The notes under the pieces are model-generated. The model ran no database searches. It saw only the letters and a program-made list of their open reading frames with translations, and was not told where the DNA came from. A stretch of DNA of 64,000 bases from NCBI RefSeq assembly GCF_904849725.1, contig NC_058520.1, positions 400,223,993-400,287,992 on the forward strand, written 5' to 3'. The stretch comes from Hordeum vulgare subsp. vulgare (taxonomy: Eukaryota; Streptophyta; Magnoliopsida; Poales; Poaceae). This document shows, piece by piece, positions 45,136 to 57,223 of the stretch (position 1 is its first letter; every line of letters begins with the position of its first letter). Made by a program: the position numbers and the translations under genes.

Positions 45136-46567
45136 TTGTTAGACCCTGAGAATGATATGCATATGAATGAGAGAAATAAGATAGATGATATTTTTCTTAG
45201 ACAAACACCTATTCTTAAACACAACTTCGGTGCTGACAATTTAGGGGATCCTCCTCCACCTAAGGGATATTCCGCGTCTAAGCTAAATAAATTACATGAT
45301 ACTTTGAAATATTCTTATCTTGATGAAAAGAAGATACATATTGTTATTATTAGTGCTAACCTTTCACAGCATGAAGAGAAGAGATTACTCAAAACTATGA
45401 AGAAGCACATGGCAGCTATTGGATATACTTTGGATGATCTTAATGGTATTAGTCCCACTCTATGTTTCCACAAGATTAATATGGAACCATATGCTAAACA
45501 TGTCGTTGATCATCAACGCCTTTGATTCCTAACATGAAGGAAGTGGTAAGAACTGAAATACTAAAGCTTCTGGAGGCATTTATATTATTGTTGATAGTAG
45601 ATGGGTAAGTCATGTTCATTGTGTTCCTAAGAAAGGAGGTATAACTGTTGTTCCTACCAATAAAATGAACTTATAACACAAAGAATCATAACTGGTTATA
45701 GGATAGTAATTGATTTCAGAAAATTAAAAAAATTACTAGAAAATATCATTACGCCTTGCCTTTTATTGATCAAATGTTAAAAATATTATCTAAGAACACA
45801 CACTTTTTCTTTCTTGATGGACATTCTGGTTTTTCTCAAATACTTGTATCAAAAGAGGACGAAGAGAAAACTACTTCACCTGCCATTTTGGAAGTTATGC
45901 TTATAGAAGTATGCCTTTTGGTTTATGCAATGCACCTGCTACCTTTCAAAGATATATGACTGCTATATTCTCTAACTTCTGTGAAAAGATTGTTGAGGTC
46001 TTCATGGGTGATTTTTTCGTTTATAGGACTTCTTTTGATGATTGCTTGAGCAACCTTGATCGAGTTTTGCAGAGGTGTGAAGAAACAAAACTTGTCTTGA
46101 ACTACGATAATTGCTACTTTATGGTGAATTAAGGTATAGTACTTGGGCATACAATTTCTGAAAGAGGTATTGAGATAGACAAATCCAAAGTTGATTCAAT
46201 AGAGAAAATGCCATGTCCTAAAGATGTTAAAGGTATAAGAAGTTTTCTTGGTCATGTTGGTTTCTATAGGCGTTTCATTAAAGAGTTCTCCCAGATTTCT
46301 AGGCCGTTAACTAATCTTCTTCAACAGGATATCATGTTTGTTTTTTATGATGATTGAGTAGGAGACTTTGAAATACTTAAGAAATCCATAATTTCTGCAA
46401 TTATTGTTCAACCACCCGATTGGAATTTGCCATTTGAAATTATGTGTGATGCTAGTGATTATGCTATTGATGCTCTTCTAGGGCAAAGATTAGACAAGAA
46501 ATTGAATGTTATCCATTATGCTAGTATAATTCTAGACAGTGCCCAAAGAAATTATACTACTAGCGAG
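45136..46567 (+). pseudogene. Element D reverse transcriptase and RNase H start, copy 1
   Basis: Blocks in order: a leader with KGYSASKLNKLHDTLKYSYL, IGYTLDDLNGISPTLCFHKI, NMKEVVRTEI, SHVHCVPKKGGITVV, PFIDQMLKILSKNTHFFFLD and GHSGFSQI, MPFGLCNAPATFQRYMTAIF, then the catalytic region FMGDF (46001-46015; the family has FMDDF), NLDRVLQRCEETKLVLNYDN, GIRSFLGHVGFYRRFIKEFS, WNLPFEIMCDASDYAIDALL, VIHYASIILDSAQRNYTTSE. Element E interrupts there. Several stops and frameshifts plus loss of a catalytic Asp mean no activity. Integrase and 3' LTR of D are not in the window. Confidence 0.92.
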
Positions 46568-47019
46568 TGAAAGGACCACGATGTCACCTAGAGGGGGGTG
46601 AATAGGTGTTTTAAAAACTTCTACGGATTTGGCTTTATCCTAATGCGGAAATAAACTAAGAGGATACTTTTCAAGCACAAATCCTAAATATACTAGGCTC
46701 AACTACATGCACCAACAAGTTGTTCTACTAAGATGAGCACAACAAGATTACTCACAAGCACAAGTAAGTTACACAAACTTACTTGAGAAATATCACAAGA
46801 TATGTAAGTGTATGACACAAGTTAGCAATTAACACTAAACACAAGATATATCAATAGCAGCAAGTATGAATTGTGGGATATAAAGTATAAGCCTAAATGT
46901 TTAATCTTTATAGGGAAATAGCTAGTAATGAGGACAACAATATGTAGTGAATGTACGCTCAAGTAACCAAAGTAAACAACATGTAAAGAGTTAGGGTTAG
47001 GGATAATCAAAGACAAGGA
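46568..47019 (+). mobile_element. Element E left end, copy 1
   Basis: Starts TGAAAGGACCACGATGTCAC inside D pol and runs to AGACAAGGA, where the tandem junction begins. No coding sequence. Identical in copies 2 and 3. Confidence 0.8.
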
Positions 47020-47047
47020 GTTTAAAAATAGATTTTAATTTGATTCT
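47020..47047 (+). other. Tandem junction 1 with templated filler
   Basis: After AGACAAGGA of element E come about 28 bp copied from 41746 onward in F (GTTTAAAAATAG...), then the sequence jumps back to the F sequence starting at 41721 (TAAACCTTG). Overlap AAGGA/AGGAG at the first join is microhomology. Confidence 0.9.
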
Positions 47048-48979
47048 TAAACCTTGTTTTGCTTATTCCAGGAGTTTTAAAAATAGATTTTAATTTGATT
47101 CTTTTTGCTACTGATCACTAGTGATCTTAGTTATCAGTGGTAAAAATGTCAGAATTATTTGAGTATTTTAGCTCATTGTTTCTTGTGAAACAATTTCTGT
47201 TTCACCTCTTTTAGGATTATGGCTATTTCCTTTTCTATAATTGTTTTTAAATTATTTTCTTTTATATTTCAGAAAGATTATGTTTTTGTTTCTGTTAGTT
47301 AACAGTAGGTTTGCAACAAGTTTTGATTTTGATTTTTATATGTTATCATGAAATCAGTTCTAGTTCTCTAATAACTTGTAATTGGTTTCTGCATTGTTTC
47401 AAATCCCGTTTGGAAATACTCTCAAATAGTTTTGTGAAAAATACTTTATTTTATCTTAGTTAAATTTATATCTTAGTTCCCTGTTATTATTTTCCGTTGG
47501 ACAAAAACTATTTAGTGTTTGATGTAGTAGAAGACTCCCTAGTCTTATTTGAAGTTTCCTTCGGATTCTTATTCACTCTCTCTTTTGTTTTGATTGCTAG
47601 AATGATTGCTAGTATGAGTGCTTATGTGAATGATATGTTTGTTATATAGATCTCATCAGAGAGTGACGAGTAGTCTATCAAGTTATTTCTCGAGAAATTC
47701 TTCTTCGTCAACATCACCAGGCAAGTCATTTGATCATGTATCACCTATGTTTTATGCATCATAGTTCTACCATCCTATGCCCAATTGCATGCTCACTATG
47801 TACTTGGAAATTATGGTTACATATTGTAGTATCATGTGGTAGGCAGCCAACAACCCCGTTACTTGGTTGGGACGACAAATTTCATATTGCTATGCTTGAG
47901 TAGACGGGATTCTGGTTGAGAGTTTATCACGAGTGATGCGAGAATAATTTAATAACCAAGACCGGTTAAGTCAAGACTTTTCAAGACCTCATGATGCAAT
48001 GCAACTCTGGGTGAAGGACGGTTGATCGGCTCCCTGGAGAAACCAGTGGATGACCCGGGATGCTGGAGACGGCCATGACATCTTGCGGAAAGCTTCACCC
48101 AGGCTCAAAGAGACGTACGGATATTTTCTAGACCCAAGGCTTACCTACAGAGCCACAAGTCATTATGGGCTCTGGCTTGGTTGGACAACGCGGCGACTCT
48201 GGACAGGCGTTGCTAGCAGATGTAGAAGAACGGTAGGATTGGATGGGCACCGATAGGGATTCAGAGGGACCCGTTGAAAGACCATGTTTTGATCATCCGG
48301 TCTTCAAACACCCTGAAGTGCGAGGACATATACGGAGGCGATCAAATCTTGTGGGGAACGTGTGCAAAACTCTGCAGAGTACTCAAACCTAATCGATTAG
48401 CCGTGTCCACGGTCATGAACAACTTGAGCCAAAGGAACTGAAGTTATCTGAAATTCTCAACACAAATAATAATATTGATGTGGGTATTATTGACAACATG
48501 GGTTTGAGAATTGGTTGGTGGAACCATCTCGTTAACAACCAACAATGTAGTAACATTTTGCTTTTAGCCCTCTCTTGATGTAGGAGAAAACTTGCTTTTC
48601 GCTAAAAAAACATATAGCCCCACCTGCCACATATGCATATAGTATAGATGATTACTTTTCACCCCTCTCTTATGTGACTTGCCGGCATATTCAATATGCT
48701 GACCTACACGGCTGCAACGTCTTATGTTGCAGATATTTTCTTCGACGAGTAAGAGTACGATTCAGGGTTACGGTCTACACTCAACTTGCCGTTGGTGTTT
48801 ATTGGGACTCCACTCCCTTGACTGCTTCCGCTGAGATATTTAAGGTATATATCAGTTTTACGCTATTTACATGTGATTGCACTTTGATATATACATTGAT
48901 GTACTATGTGTGCCAGCATACTGATCCAGGGATGGCACATAAACACAGAGGCTTGACTCGTTTTGAGTCGGGTGCTACA
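47048..48979 (+). mobile_element. Solo LTR F 3' part, copy 2
   Basis: Corresponds to 41721-43651; ends GAGTCGGGTGCTACA. The 5' part of F is missing because the duplication starts inside F. Confidence 0.95.
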
Positions 48980-51895
48980 AAACTACTAGCTAATCCTTAT
49001 GTAGGAGACAATACAACTCATCTTGATTACCAGTTGATATATATAGATGAGATTTGTGAATTATTTAAGCTTGCATGTTTATCCGAGGACAAAGTATAGA
49101 TGAAGGTTTTCCCTTTATCTTTGGAGATAAAAGCATTGATGTGGTATAGGCTATTGGATGACATTAGATCATGGGACTCGGATCGCTTGAAGCTAGAATT
49201 TCATCAAAAGGATGATCCTATGCATCTATTTCATCGTGATCGGAACTTTATATATAATTGTTCGCCTCGTGAAGGAGAATGCATCGCTCGAGCTTGGGGG
49301 ATTCTCAAATCTATGATGCACACTTTCCAATCCATGCGCTCTCAAGATAAATGAATATAAAAATTTTGTATGCTCGACTTTCTCATGATGATCAATTAAT
49401 ACTCGATTCTTCTTCTACTAGTTCCAACATGAAGAGAACTATTGAATTCAAATTGGATCTTTTGAAAATAATTAAAGTGAATCTAAAGATTAGGAGATCG
49501 ACAAAGGTAAAGCGTCTGGTATAAAGCTTGAGTTTAGTTGTGTTAAGTCTTTTATGGAAACTGATACTTTTCATAAGTTTAGCAATAAATATGGGCTTGA
49601 CTCTGAGATAGTAGCTACTTTCTGTGTATCATTTTCTACTCGTGTTGATCTCTCGAAGGAGAAGTGATTTAAATATCATCCACCTATTGAGAAATTATTA
49701 GAGGAACCCATTTAAGTTAAAGAAGAAACAATTCTTTATCATGTTGATACACTTGTGCCTACTTCTTACATTGAGAAACCACGTTTTCCTGTTAGTCTAA
49801 AGCTTGAACTATGGTTAACAAATGTTTTATTAGGACACCTAAGCCTTCTATACAAATAAATGTTGATCCTAATATTAATATGGTTACAGATCTCCTATCT
49901 GTGATGAAGCAGCTAGAATTTAAAAACGTGTTAGAAACAAGCAGGATGAGTTAGATATAAATAAACTAGTTGTTGGCATGCATGTTGTTTGTGTCAAGAT
50001 TGGAGATCATTGTTATCATGGCTTGTGTGACATCTGTGCTCGTGTTAGTGCTATACCTTTTTACCTAGTATCAAGAAATTATGAATGACATAGCACCCTT
50101 TGAAATTGAAGATCTTGATCTCACTATTAAACTTGCAAACAAAGACACCATTTCACCACTTGGGATTGTTAGAGATATTGAAGTCTTGTGTGGAAAAATT
50201 AAGTACCCTACTGATTTCTTATTACTTGGTTAAAAATAAGATAGCTTTTGTCCCATTATATTTGGTAGACCTTTCTTAAATACAGTTAATACTGAAATTA
50301 ATTGTGTTACTTAGAAGGTTAAAGTAAGCTTTGTGATGTGTCTCATGAATTTATTTTCTCCAGGTTTAGTAGACAACCACATGAGAAATAATTACCGAGT
50401 AAGGATGAAATAATTGGTCTTGTTTCTATTGTCGTTCCCCCTATTGATCCATTAGAACAATATTTGTTAGACCCTGAGAATGATATGCATATGAATGAGA
50501 GAAATAAGATAGATGATATTTTTCTTAGACAAACACCTATTCTTAAACACAACTTCGGTGCTGACAATTTAGGGGATCCTCCTCCACCTAAGGGATATTC
50601 CGCGTCTAAGCTAAATAAATTACATGATACTTTGAAATATTCTTATCTTGATGAAAAGAAGATACATATTGTTATTATTAGTGCTAACCTTTCACAGCAT
50701 GAAGAGAAGAGATTACTCAAAACTATGAAGAAGCACATGGCAGCTATTGGATATACTTTGGATGATCTTAATGGTATTAGTCCCACTCTATGTTTCCACA
50801 AGATTAATATGGAACCATATGCTAAACATGTCGTTGATCATCAACGCCTTTGATTCCTAACATGAAGGAAGTGGTAAGAACTGAAATACTAAAGCTTCTG
50901 GAGGCATTTATATTATTGTTGATAGTAGATGGGTAAGTCATGTTCATTGTGTTCCTAAGAAAGGAGGTATAACTGTTGTTCCTACCAATAAAATGAACTT
51001 ATAACACAAAGAATCATAACTGGTTATAGGATAGTAATTGATTTTAGAAAATTAAAAAAATTACTAGAAAATATCATTACGCCTTGCCTTTTATTGATCA
51101 AATGTTAAAAATATTATCTAAGAACACACACTTTTTCTTTCTTGATGGACATTCTGGTTTTTCTCAAATACTTGTATCAAAAGAGGACGAAGAGAAAACT
51201 ACTTCACCTGCCATTTTGGAAGTTATGCTTATAGAAGTATGCCTTTTGGTTTATGCAATGCACCTGCTACCTTTCAAAGATATATGACTGCTATATTCTC
51301 TAACTTCTGTGAAAAGATTGTTGAGGTCTTCATGGGTGATTTTTTCGTTTATAGGACTTCTTTTGATGATTGCTTGAGCAACCTTGATCGAGTTTTGCAG
51401 AGGTGTGAAGAAACAAAACTTGTCTTGAACTACGATAATTGCTACTTTATGGTGAATTAAGGTATAGTACTTGGGCATACAATTTCTGAAAGAGGTATTG
51501 AGATAGACAAATCCAAAGTTGATTCAATAGAGAAAATGCCATGTCCTAAAGATGTTAAAGGTATAAGAAGTTTTCTTGGTCATGTTGGTTTCTATAGGCG
51601 TTTCATTAAAGAGTTCTCCCAGATTTCTAGGCCGTTAACTAATCTTCTTCAACAGGATATCATGTTTGTTTTTTATGATGATTGAGTAGGAGACTTTGAA
51701 ATACTTAAGAAATCCATAATTTCTGCAATTATTGTTCAACCACCCGATTGGAATTTGCCATTTGAAATTATGTGTGATGCTAGTGATTATGCTATTGATG
51801 CTCTTCTAGGGCAAAGATTAGACAAGAAATTGAATGTTATCCATTATGCTAGTATAATTCTAGACAGTGCCCAAAGAAATTATACTACTAGCGAG
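48980..51895 (+). pseudogene. Element D gag-pol remnant, copy 2
   Basis: Same content and same stops as copy 1: gag (48980-49968), protease with DICA at 50029-50040, RT with FMGDF at 51329-51343, ending at TTSE. One noted substitution relative to copy 1 (51045 T). Confidence 0.93.
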
Positions 51896-52347
51896 TGAAA
51901 GGACCACGATGTCACCTAGAGGGGGGTGAATAGGTGTTTTAAAAACTTCTACGGATTTGGCTTTATCCTAATGCGGAAATAAACTAAGAGGATACTTTTC
52001 AAGCACAAATCCTAAATATACTAGGCTCAACTACATGCACCAACAAGTTGTTCTACTAAGATGAGCACAACAAGATTACTCACAAGCACAAGTAAGTTAC
52101 ACAAACTTACTTGAGAAATATCACAAGATATGTAAGTGTATGACACAAGTTAGCAATTAACACTAAACACAAGATATATCAATAGCAGCAAGTATGAATT
52201 GTGGGATATAAAGTATAAGCCTAAATGTTTAATCTTTATAGGGAAATAGCTAGTAATGAGGACAACAATATGTAGTGAATGTACGCTCAAGTAACCAAAG
52301 TAAACAACATGTAAAGAGTTAGGGTTAGGGATAATCAAAGACAAGGA
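51896..52347 (+). mobile_element. Element E left end, copy 2
   Basis: Same as 46568-47019. Followed by a second junction (52348-52375) identical to junction 1. Confidence 0.85.
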
Positions 52348-52375
52348 GTTTAAAAATAGATTTTAATTTGATTCT

Positions 52376-54307
52376 TAAACCTTGTTTTGCTTATTCCAGG
52401 AGTTTTAAAAATAGATTTTAATTTGATTCTTTTTGCTACTGATCACTAGTGATCTTAGTTATCAGTGGTAAAAATGTCAGAATTATTTGAGTATTTTAGC
52501 TCATTGTTTCTTGTGAAACAATTTCTGTTTCACCTCTTTTAGGATTATGGCTATTTCCTTTTCTATAATTGTTTTTAAATTATTTTCTTTTATATTTCAG
52601 AAAGATTATGTTTTTGTTTCTGTTAGTTAACAGTAGGTTTGCAACAAGTTTTGATTTTGATTTTTATATGTTATCATGAAATCAGTTCTAGTTCTCTAAT
52701 AACTTGTAATTGGTTTCTGCATTGTTTCAAATCCCGTTTGGAAATACTCTCAAATAGTTTTGTGAAAAATACTTTATTTTATCTTAGTTAAATTTATATC
52801 TTAGTTCCCTGTTATTATTTTCCGTTGGACAAAAACTATTTAGTGTTTGATGTAGTAGAAGACTCCCTAGTCTTATTTGAAGTTTCCTTCGGATTCTTAT
52901 TCACTCTCTCTTTTGTTTTGATTGCTAGAATGATTGCTAGTATGAGTGCTTATGTGAATGATATGTTTGTTATATAGATCTCATCAGAGAGTGACGAGTA
53001 GTCTATCAAGTTATTTCTCGAGAAATTCTTCTTCGTCAACATCACCAGGCAAGTCATTTGATCATGTATCACCTATGTTTTATGCATCATAGTTCTACCA
53101 TCCTATGCCCAATTGCATGCTCACTATGTACTTGGAAATTATGGTTACATATTGTAGTATCATGTGGTAGGCAGCCAACAACCCCGTTACTTGGTTGGGA
53201 CGACAAATTTCATATTGCTATGCTTGAGTAGACGGGATTCTGGTTGAGAGTTTATCACGAGTGATGCGAGAATAATTTAATAACCAAGACCGGTTAAGTC
53301 AAGACTTTTCAAGACCTCATGATGCAATGCAACTCTGGGTGAAGGACGGTTGATCGGCTCCCTGGAGAAACCAGTGGATGACCCGGGATGCTGGAGACGG
53401 CCATGACATCTTGCGGAAAGCTTCACCCAGGCTCAAAGAGACGTACGGATATTTTCTAGACCCAAGGCTTACCTACAGAGCCACAAGTCATTATGGGCTC
53501 TGGCTTGGTTGGACAACGCGGCGACTCTGGACAGGCGTTGCTAGCAGATGTAGAAGAACGGTAGGATTGGATGGGCACCGATAGGGATTCAGAGGGACCC
53601 GTTGAAAGACCATGTTTTGATCATCCGGTCTTCAAACACCCTGAAGTGCGAGGACATATACGGAGGCGATCAAATCTTGTGGGGAACGTGTGCAAAACTC
53701 TGCAGAGTACTCAAACCTAATCGATTAGCCGTGTCCACGGTCATGAACAACTTGAGCCAAAGGAACTGAAGTTATCTGAAATTCTCAACACAAATAATAA
53801 TATTGATGTGGGTATTATTGACAACATGGGTTTGAGAATTGGTTGGTGGAACCATCTCGTTAACAACCAACAATGTAGTAACATTTTGCTTTTAGCCCTC
53901 TCTTGATGTAGGAGAAAACTTGCTTTTCGCTAAAAAAACATATAGCCCCACCTGCCACATATGCATATAGTATAGATGATTACTTTTCACCCCTCTCTTA
54001 TGTGACTTGCCGGCATATTCAATATGCTGACCTACACGGCTGCAACGTCTTATGTTGCAGATATTTTCTTCGACGAGTAAGAGTACGATTCAGGGTTACG
54101 GTCTACACTCAACTTGCCGTTGGTGTTTATTGGGACTCCACTCCCTTGACTGCTTCCGCTGAGATATTTAAGGTATATATCAGTTTTACGCTATTTACAT
54201 GTGATTGCACTTTGATATATACATTGATGTACTATGTGTGCCAGCATACTGATCCAGGGATGGCACATAAACACAGAGGCTTGACTCGTTTTGAGTCGGG
54301 TGCTACA
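52376..54307 (+). mobile_element. Solo LTR F 3' part, copy 3
   Basis: Corresponds to 41721-43651, with G at 52685 as in copy 2. Confidence 0.95.
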
Positions 54308-57223
54308 AAACTACTAGCTAATCCTTATGTAGGAGACAATACAACTCATCTTGATTACCAGTTGATATATATAGATGAGATTTGTGAATTATTTAAGCTT
54401 GCATGTTTATCCGAGGACAAAGTATAGATGAAGGTTTTCCCTTTATCTTTGGAGATAAAAGCATTGATGTGGTATAGGCTATTGGATGACATTAGATCAT
54501 GGGACTCGGATCGCTTGAAGCTAGAATTTCATCAAAAGGATGATCCTATGCATCTATTTCATCGTGATCGGAACTTTATATATAATTGTTCGCCTCGTGA
54601 AGGAGAATGCATCGCTCGAGCTTGGGGGATTCTCAAATCTATGATGCACACTTTCCAATCCATGCGCTCTCAAGATAAATGAATATAAAAATTTTGTATG
54701 CTCGACTTTCTCATGATGATCAATTAATACTCGATTCTTCTTCTACTAGTTCCAACATGAAGAGAACTATTGAATTCAAATTGGATCTTTTGAAAATAAT
54801 TAAAGTGAATCTAAAGATTAGGAGATCGACAAAGGTAAAGCGTCTGGTATAAAGCTTGAGTTTAGTTGTGTTAAGTCTTTTATGGAAACTGATACTTTTC
54901 ATAAGTTTAGCAATAAATATGGGCTTGACTCTGAGATAGTAGCTACTTTCTGTGTATCATTTTCTACTCGTGTTGATCTCTCGAAGGAGAAGTGATTTAA
55001 ATATCATCCACCTATTGAGAAATTATTAGAGGAACCCATTTAAGTTAAAGAAGAAACAATTCTTTATCATGTTGATACACTTGTGCCTACTTCTTACATT
55101 GAGAAACCACGTTTTCCTGTTAGTCTAAAGCTTGAACTATGGTTAACAAATGTTTTATTAGGACACCTAAGCCTTCTATACAAATAAATGTTGATCCTAA
55201 TATTAATATGGTTACAGATCTCCTATCTGTGATGAAGCAGCTAGAATTTAAAAACGTGTTAGAAACAAGCAGGATGAGTTAGATATAAATAAACTAGTTG
55301 TTGGCATGCATGTTGTTTGTGTCAAGATTGGAGATCATTGTTATCATGGCTTGTGTGACATCTGTGCTCGTGTTAGTGCTATACCTTTTTACCTAGTATC
55401 AAGAAATTATGAATGACATAGCACCCTTTGAAATTGAAGATCTTGATCTCACTATTAAACTTGCAAACAAAGACACCATTTCACCACTTGGGATTGTTAG
55501 AGATATTGAAGTCTTGTGTGGAAAAATTAAGTACCCTACTGATTTCTTATTACTTGGTTAAAAATAAGATAGCTTTTGTCCCATTATATTTGGTAGACCT
55601 TTCTTAAATACAGTTAATACTGAAATTAATTGTGTTACTTAGAAGGTTAAAGTAAGCTTTGTGATGTGTCTCATGAATTTATTTTCTCCAGGTTTAGTAG
55701 ACAACCACATGAGAAATAATTACCGAGTAAGGATGAAATAATTGGTCTTGTTTCTATTGTCGTTCCCCCTATTGATCCATTAGAACAATATTTGTTAGAC
55801 CCTGAGAATGATATGCATATGAATGAGAGAAATAAGATAGATGATATTTTTCTTAGACAAACACCTATTCTTAAACACAACTTCGGTGCTGACAATTTAG
55901 GGGATCCTCCTCCACCTAAGGGATATTCCGCGTCTAAGCTAAATAAATTACATGATACTTTGAAATATTCTTATCTTGATGAAAAGAAGATACATATTGT
56001 TATTATTAGTGCTAACCTTTCACAGCATGAAGAGAAGAGATTACTCAAAACTATGAAGAAGCACATGGCAGCTATTGGATATACTTTGGATGATCTTAAT
56101 GGTATTAGTCCCACTCTATGTTTCCACAAGATTAATATGGAACCATATGCTAAACATGTCGTTGATCATCAACGCCTTTGATTCCTAACATGAAGGAAGT
56201 GGTAAGAACTGAAATACTAAAGCTTCTGGAGGCATTTATATTATTGTTGATAGTAGATGGGTAAGTCATGTTCATTGTGTTCCTAAGAAAGGAGGTATAA
56301 CTGTTGTTCCTACCAATAAAATGAACTTATAACACAAAGAATCATAACTGGTTATAGGATAGTAATTGATTTTAGAAAATTAAAAAAATTACTAGAAAAT
56401 ATCATTACGCCTTGCCTTTTATTGATCAAATGTTAAAAATATTATCTAAGAACACACACTTTTTCTTTCTTGATGGACATTCTGGTTTTTCTCAAATACT
56501 TGTATCAAAAGAGGACGAAGAGAAAACTACTTCACCTGCCATTTTGGAAGTTATGCTTATAGAAGTATGCCTTTTGGTTTATGCAATGCACCTGCTACCT
56601 TTCAAAGATATATGACTGCTATATTCTCTAACTTCTGTGAAAAGATTGTTGAGGTCTTCATGGGTGATTTTTTCGTTTATAGGACTTCTTTTGATGATTG
56701 CTTGAGCAACCTTGATCGAGTTTTGCAGAGGTGTGAAGAAACAAAACTTGTCTTGAACTACGATAATTGCTACTTTATGGTGAATTAAGGTATAGTACTT
56801 GGGCATACAATTTCTGAAAGAGGTATTGAGATAGACAAATCCAAAGTTGATTCAATAGAGAAAATGCCATGTCCTAAAGATGTTAAAGGTATAAGAAGTT
56901 TTCTTGGTCATGTTGGTTTCTATAGGCGTTTCATTAAAGAGTTCTCCCAGATTTCTAGGCCGTTAACTAATCTTCTTCAACAGGATATCATGTTTGTTTT
57001 TTATGATGATTGAGTAGGAGACTTTGAAATACTTAAGAAATCCATAATTTCTGCAATTATTGTTCAACCACCCGATTGGAATTTGCCATTTGAAATTATG
57101 TGTGATGCTAGTGATTATGCTATTGATGCTCTTCTAGGGCAAAGATTAGACAAGAAATTGAATGTTATCCATTATGCTAGTATAATTCTAGACAGTGCCC
57201 AAAGAAATTATACTACTAGCGAG
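54308..57223 (+). pseudogene. Element D gag-pol remnant, copy 3
   Basis: Same content and stops as copies 1 and 2: gag from 54308, protease DICA at 55357-55368, RT FMGDF at 56657-56671, ending at TTSE at 57223. Confidence 0.93.

Noticed and set aside
46991..47002. Telomere-like TTAGGGTTAGGG (also at +5328 and +10656)
   Set aside because: Only two units, and plant telomeres are TTTAGGG; chance occurrence repeated by the triplication.
39967..57223. Possible env-like gene or infectious retrovirus
   Set aside because: No third ORF or env-type protein is visible; the element is broken before integrase.
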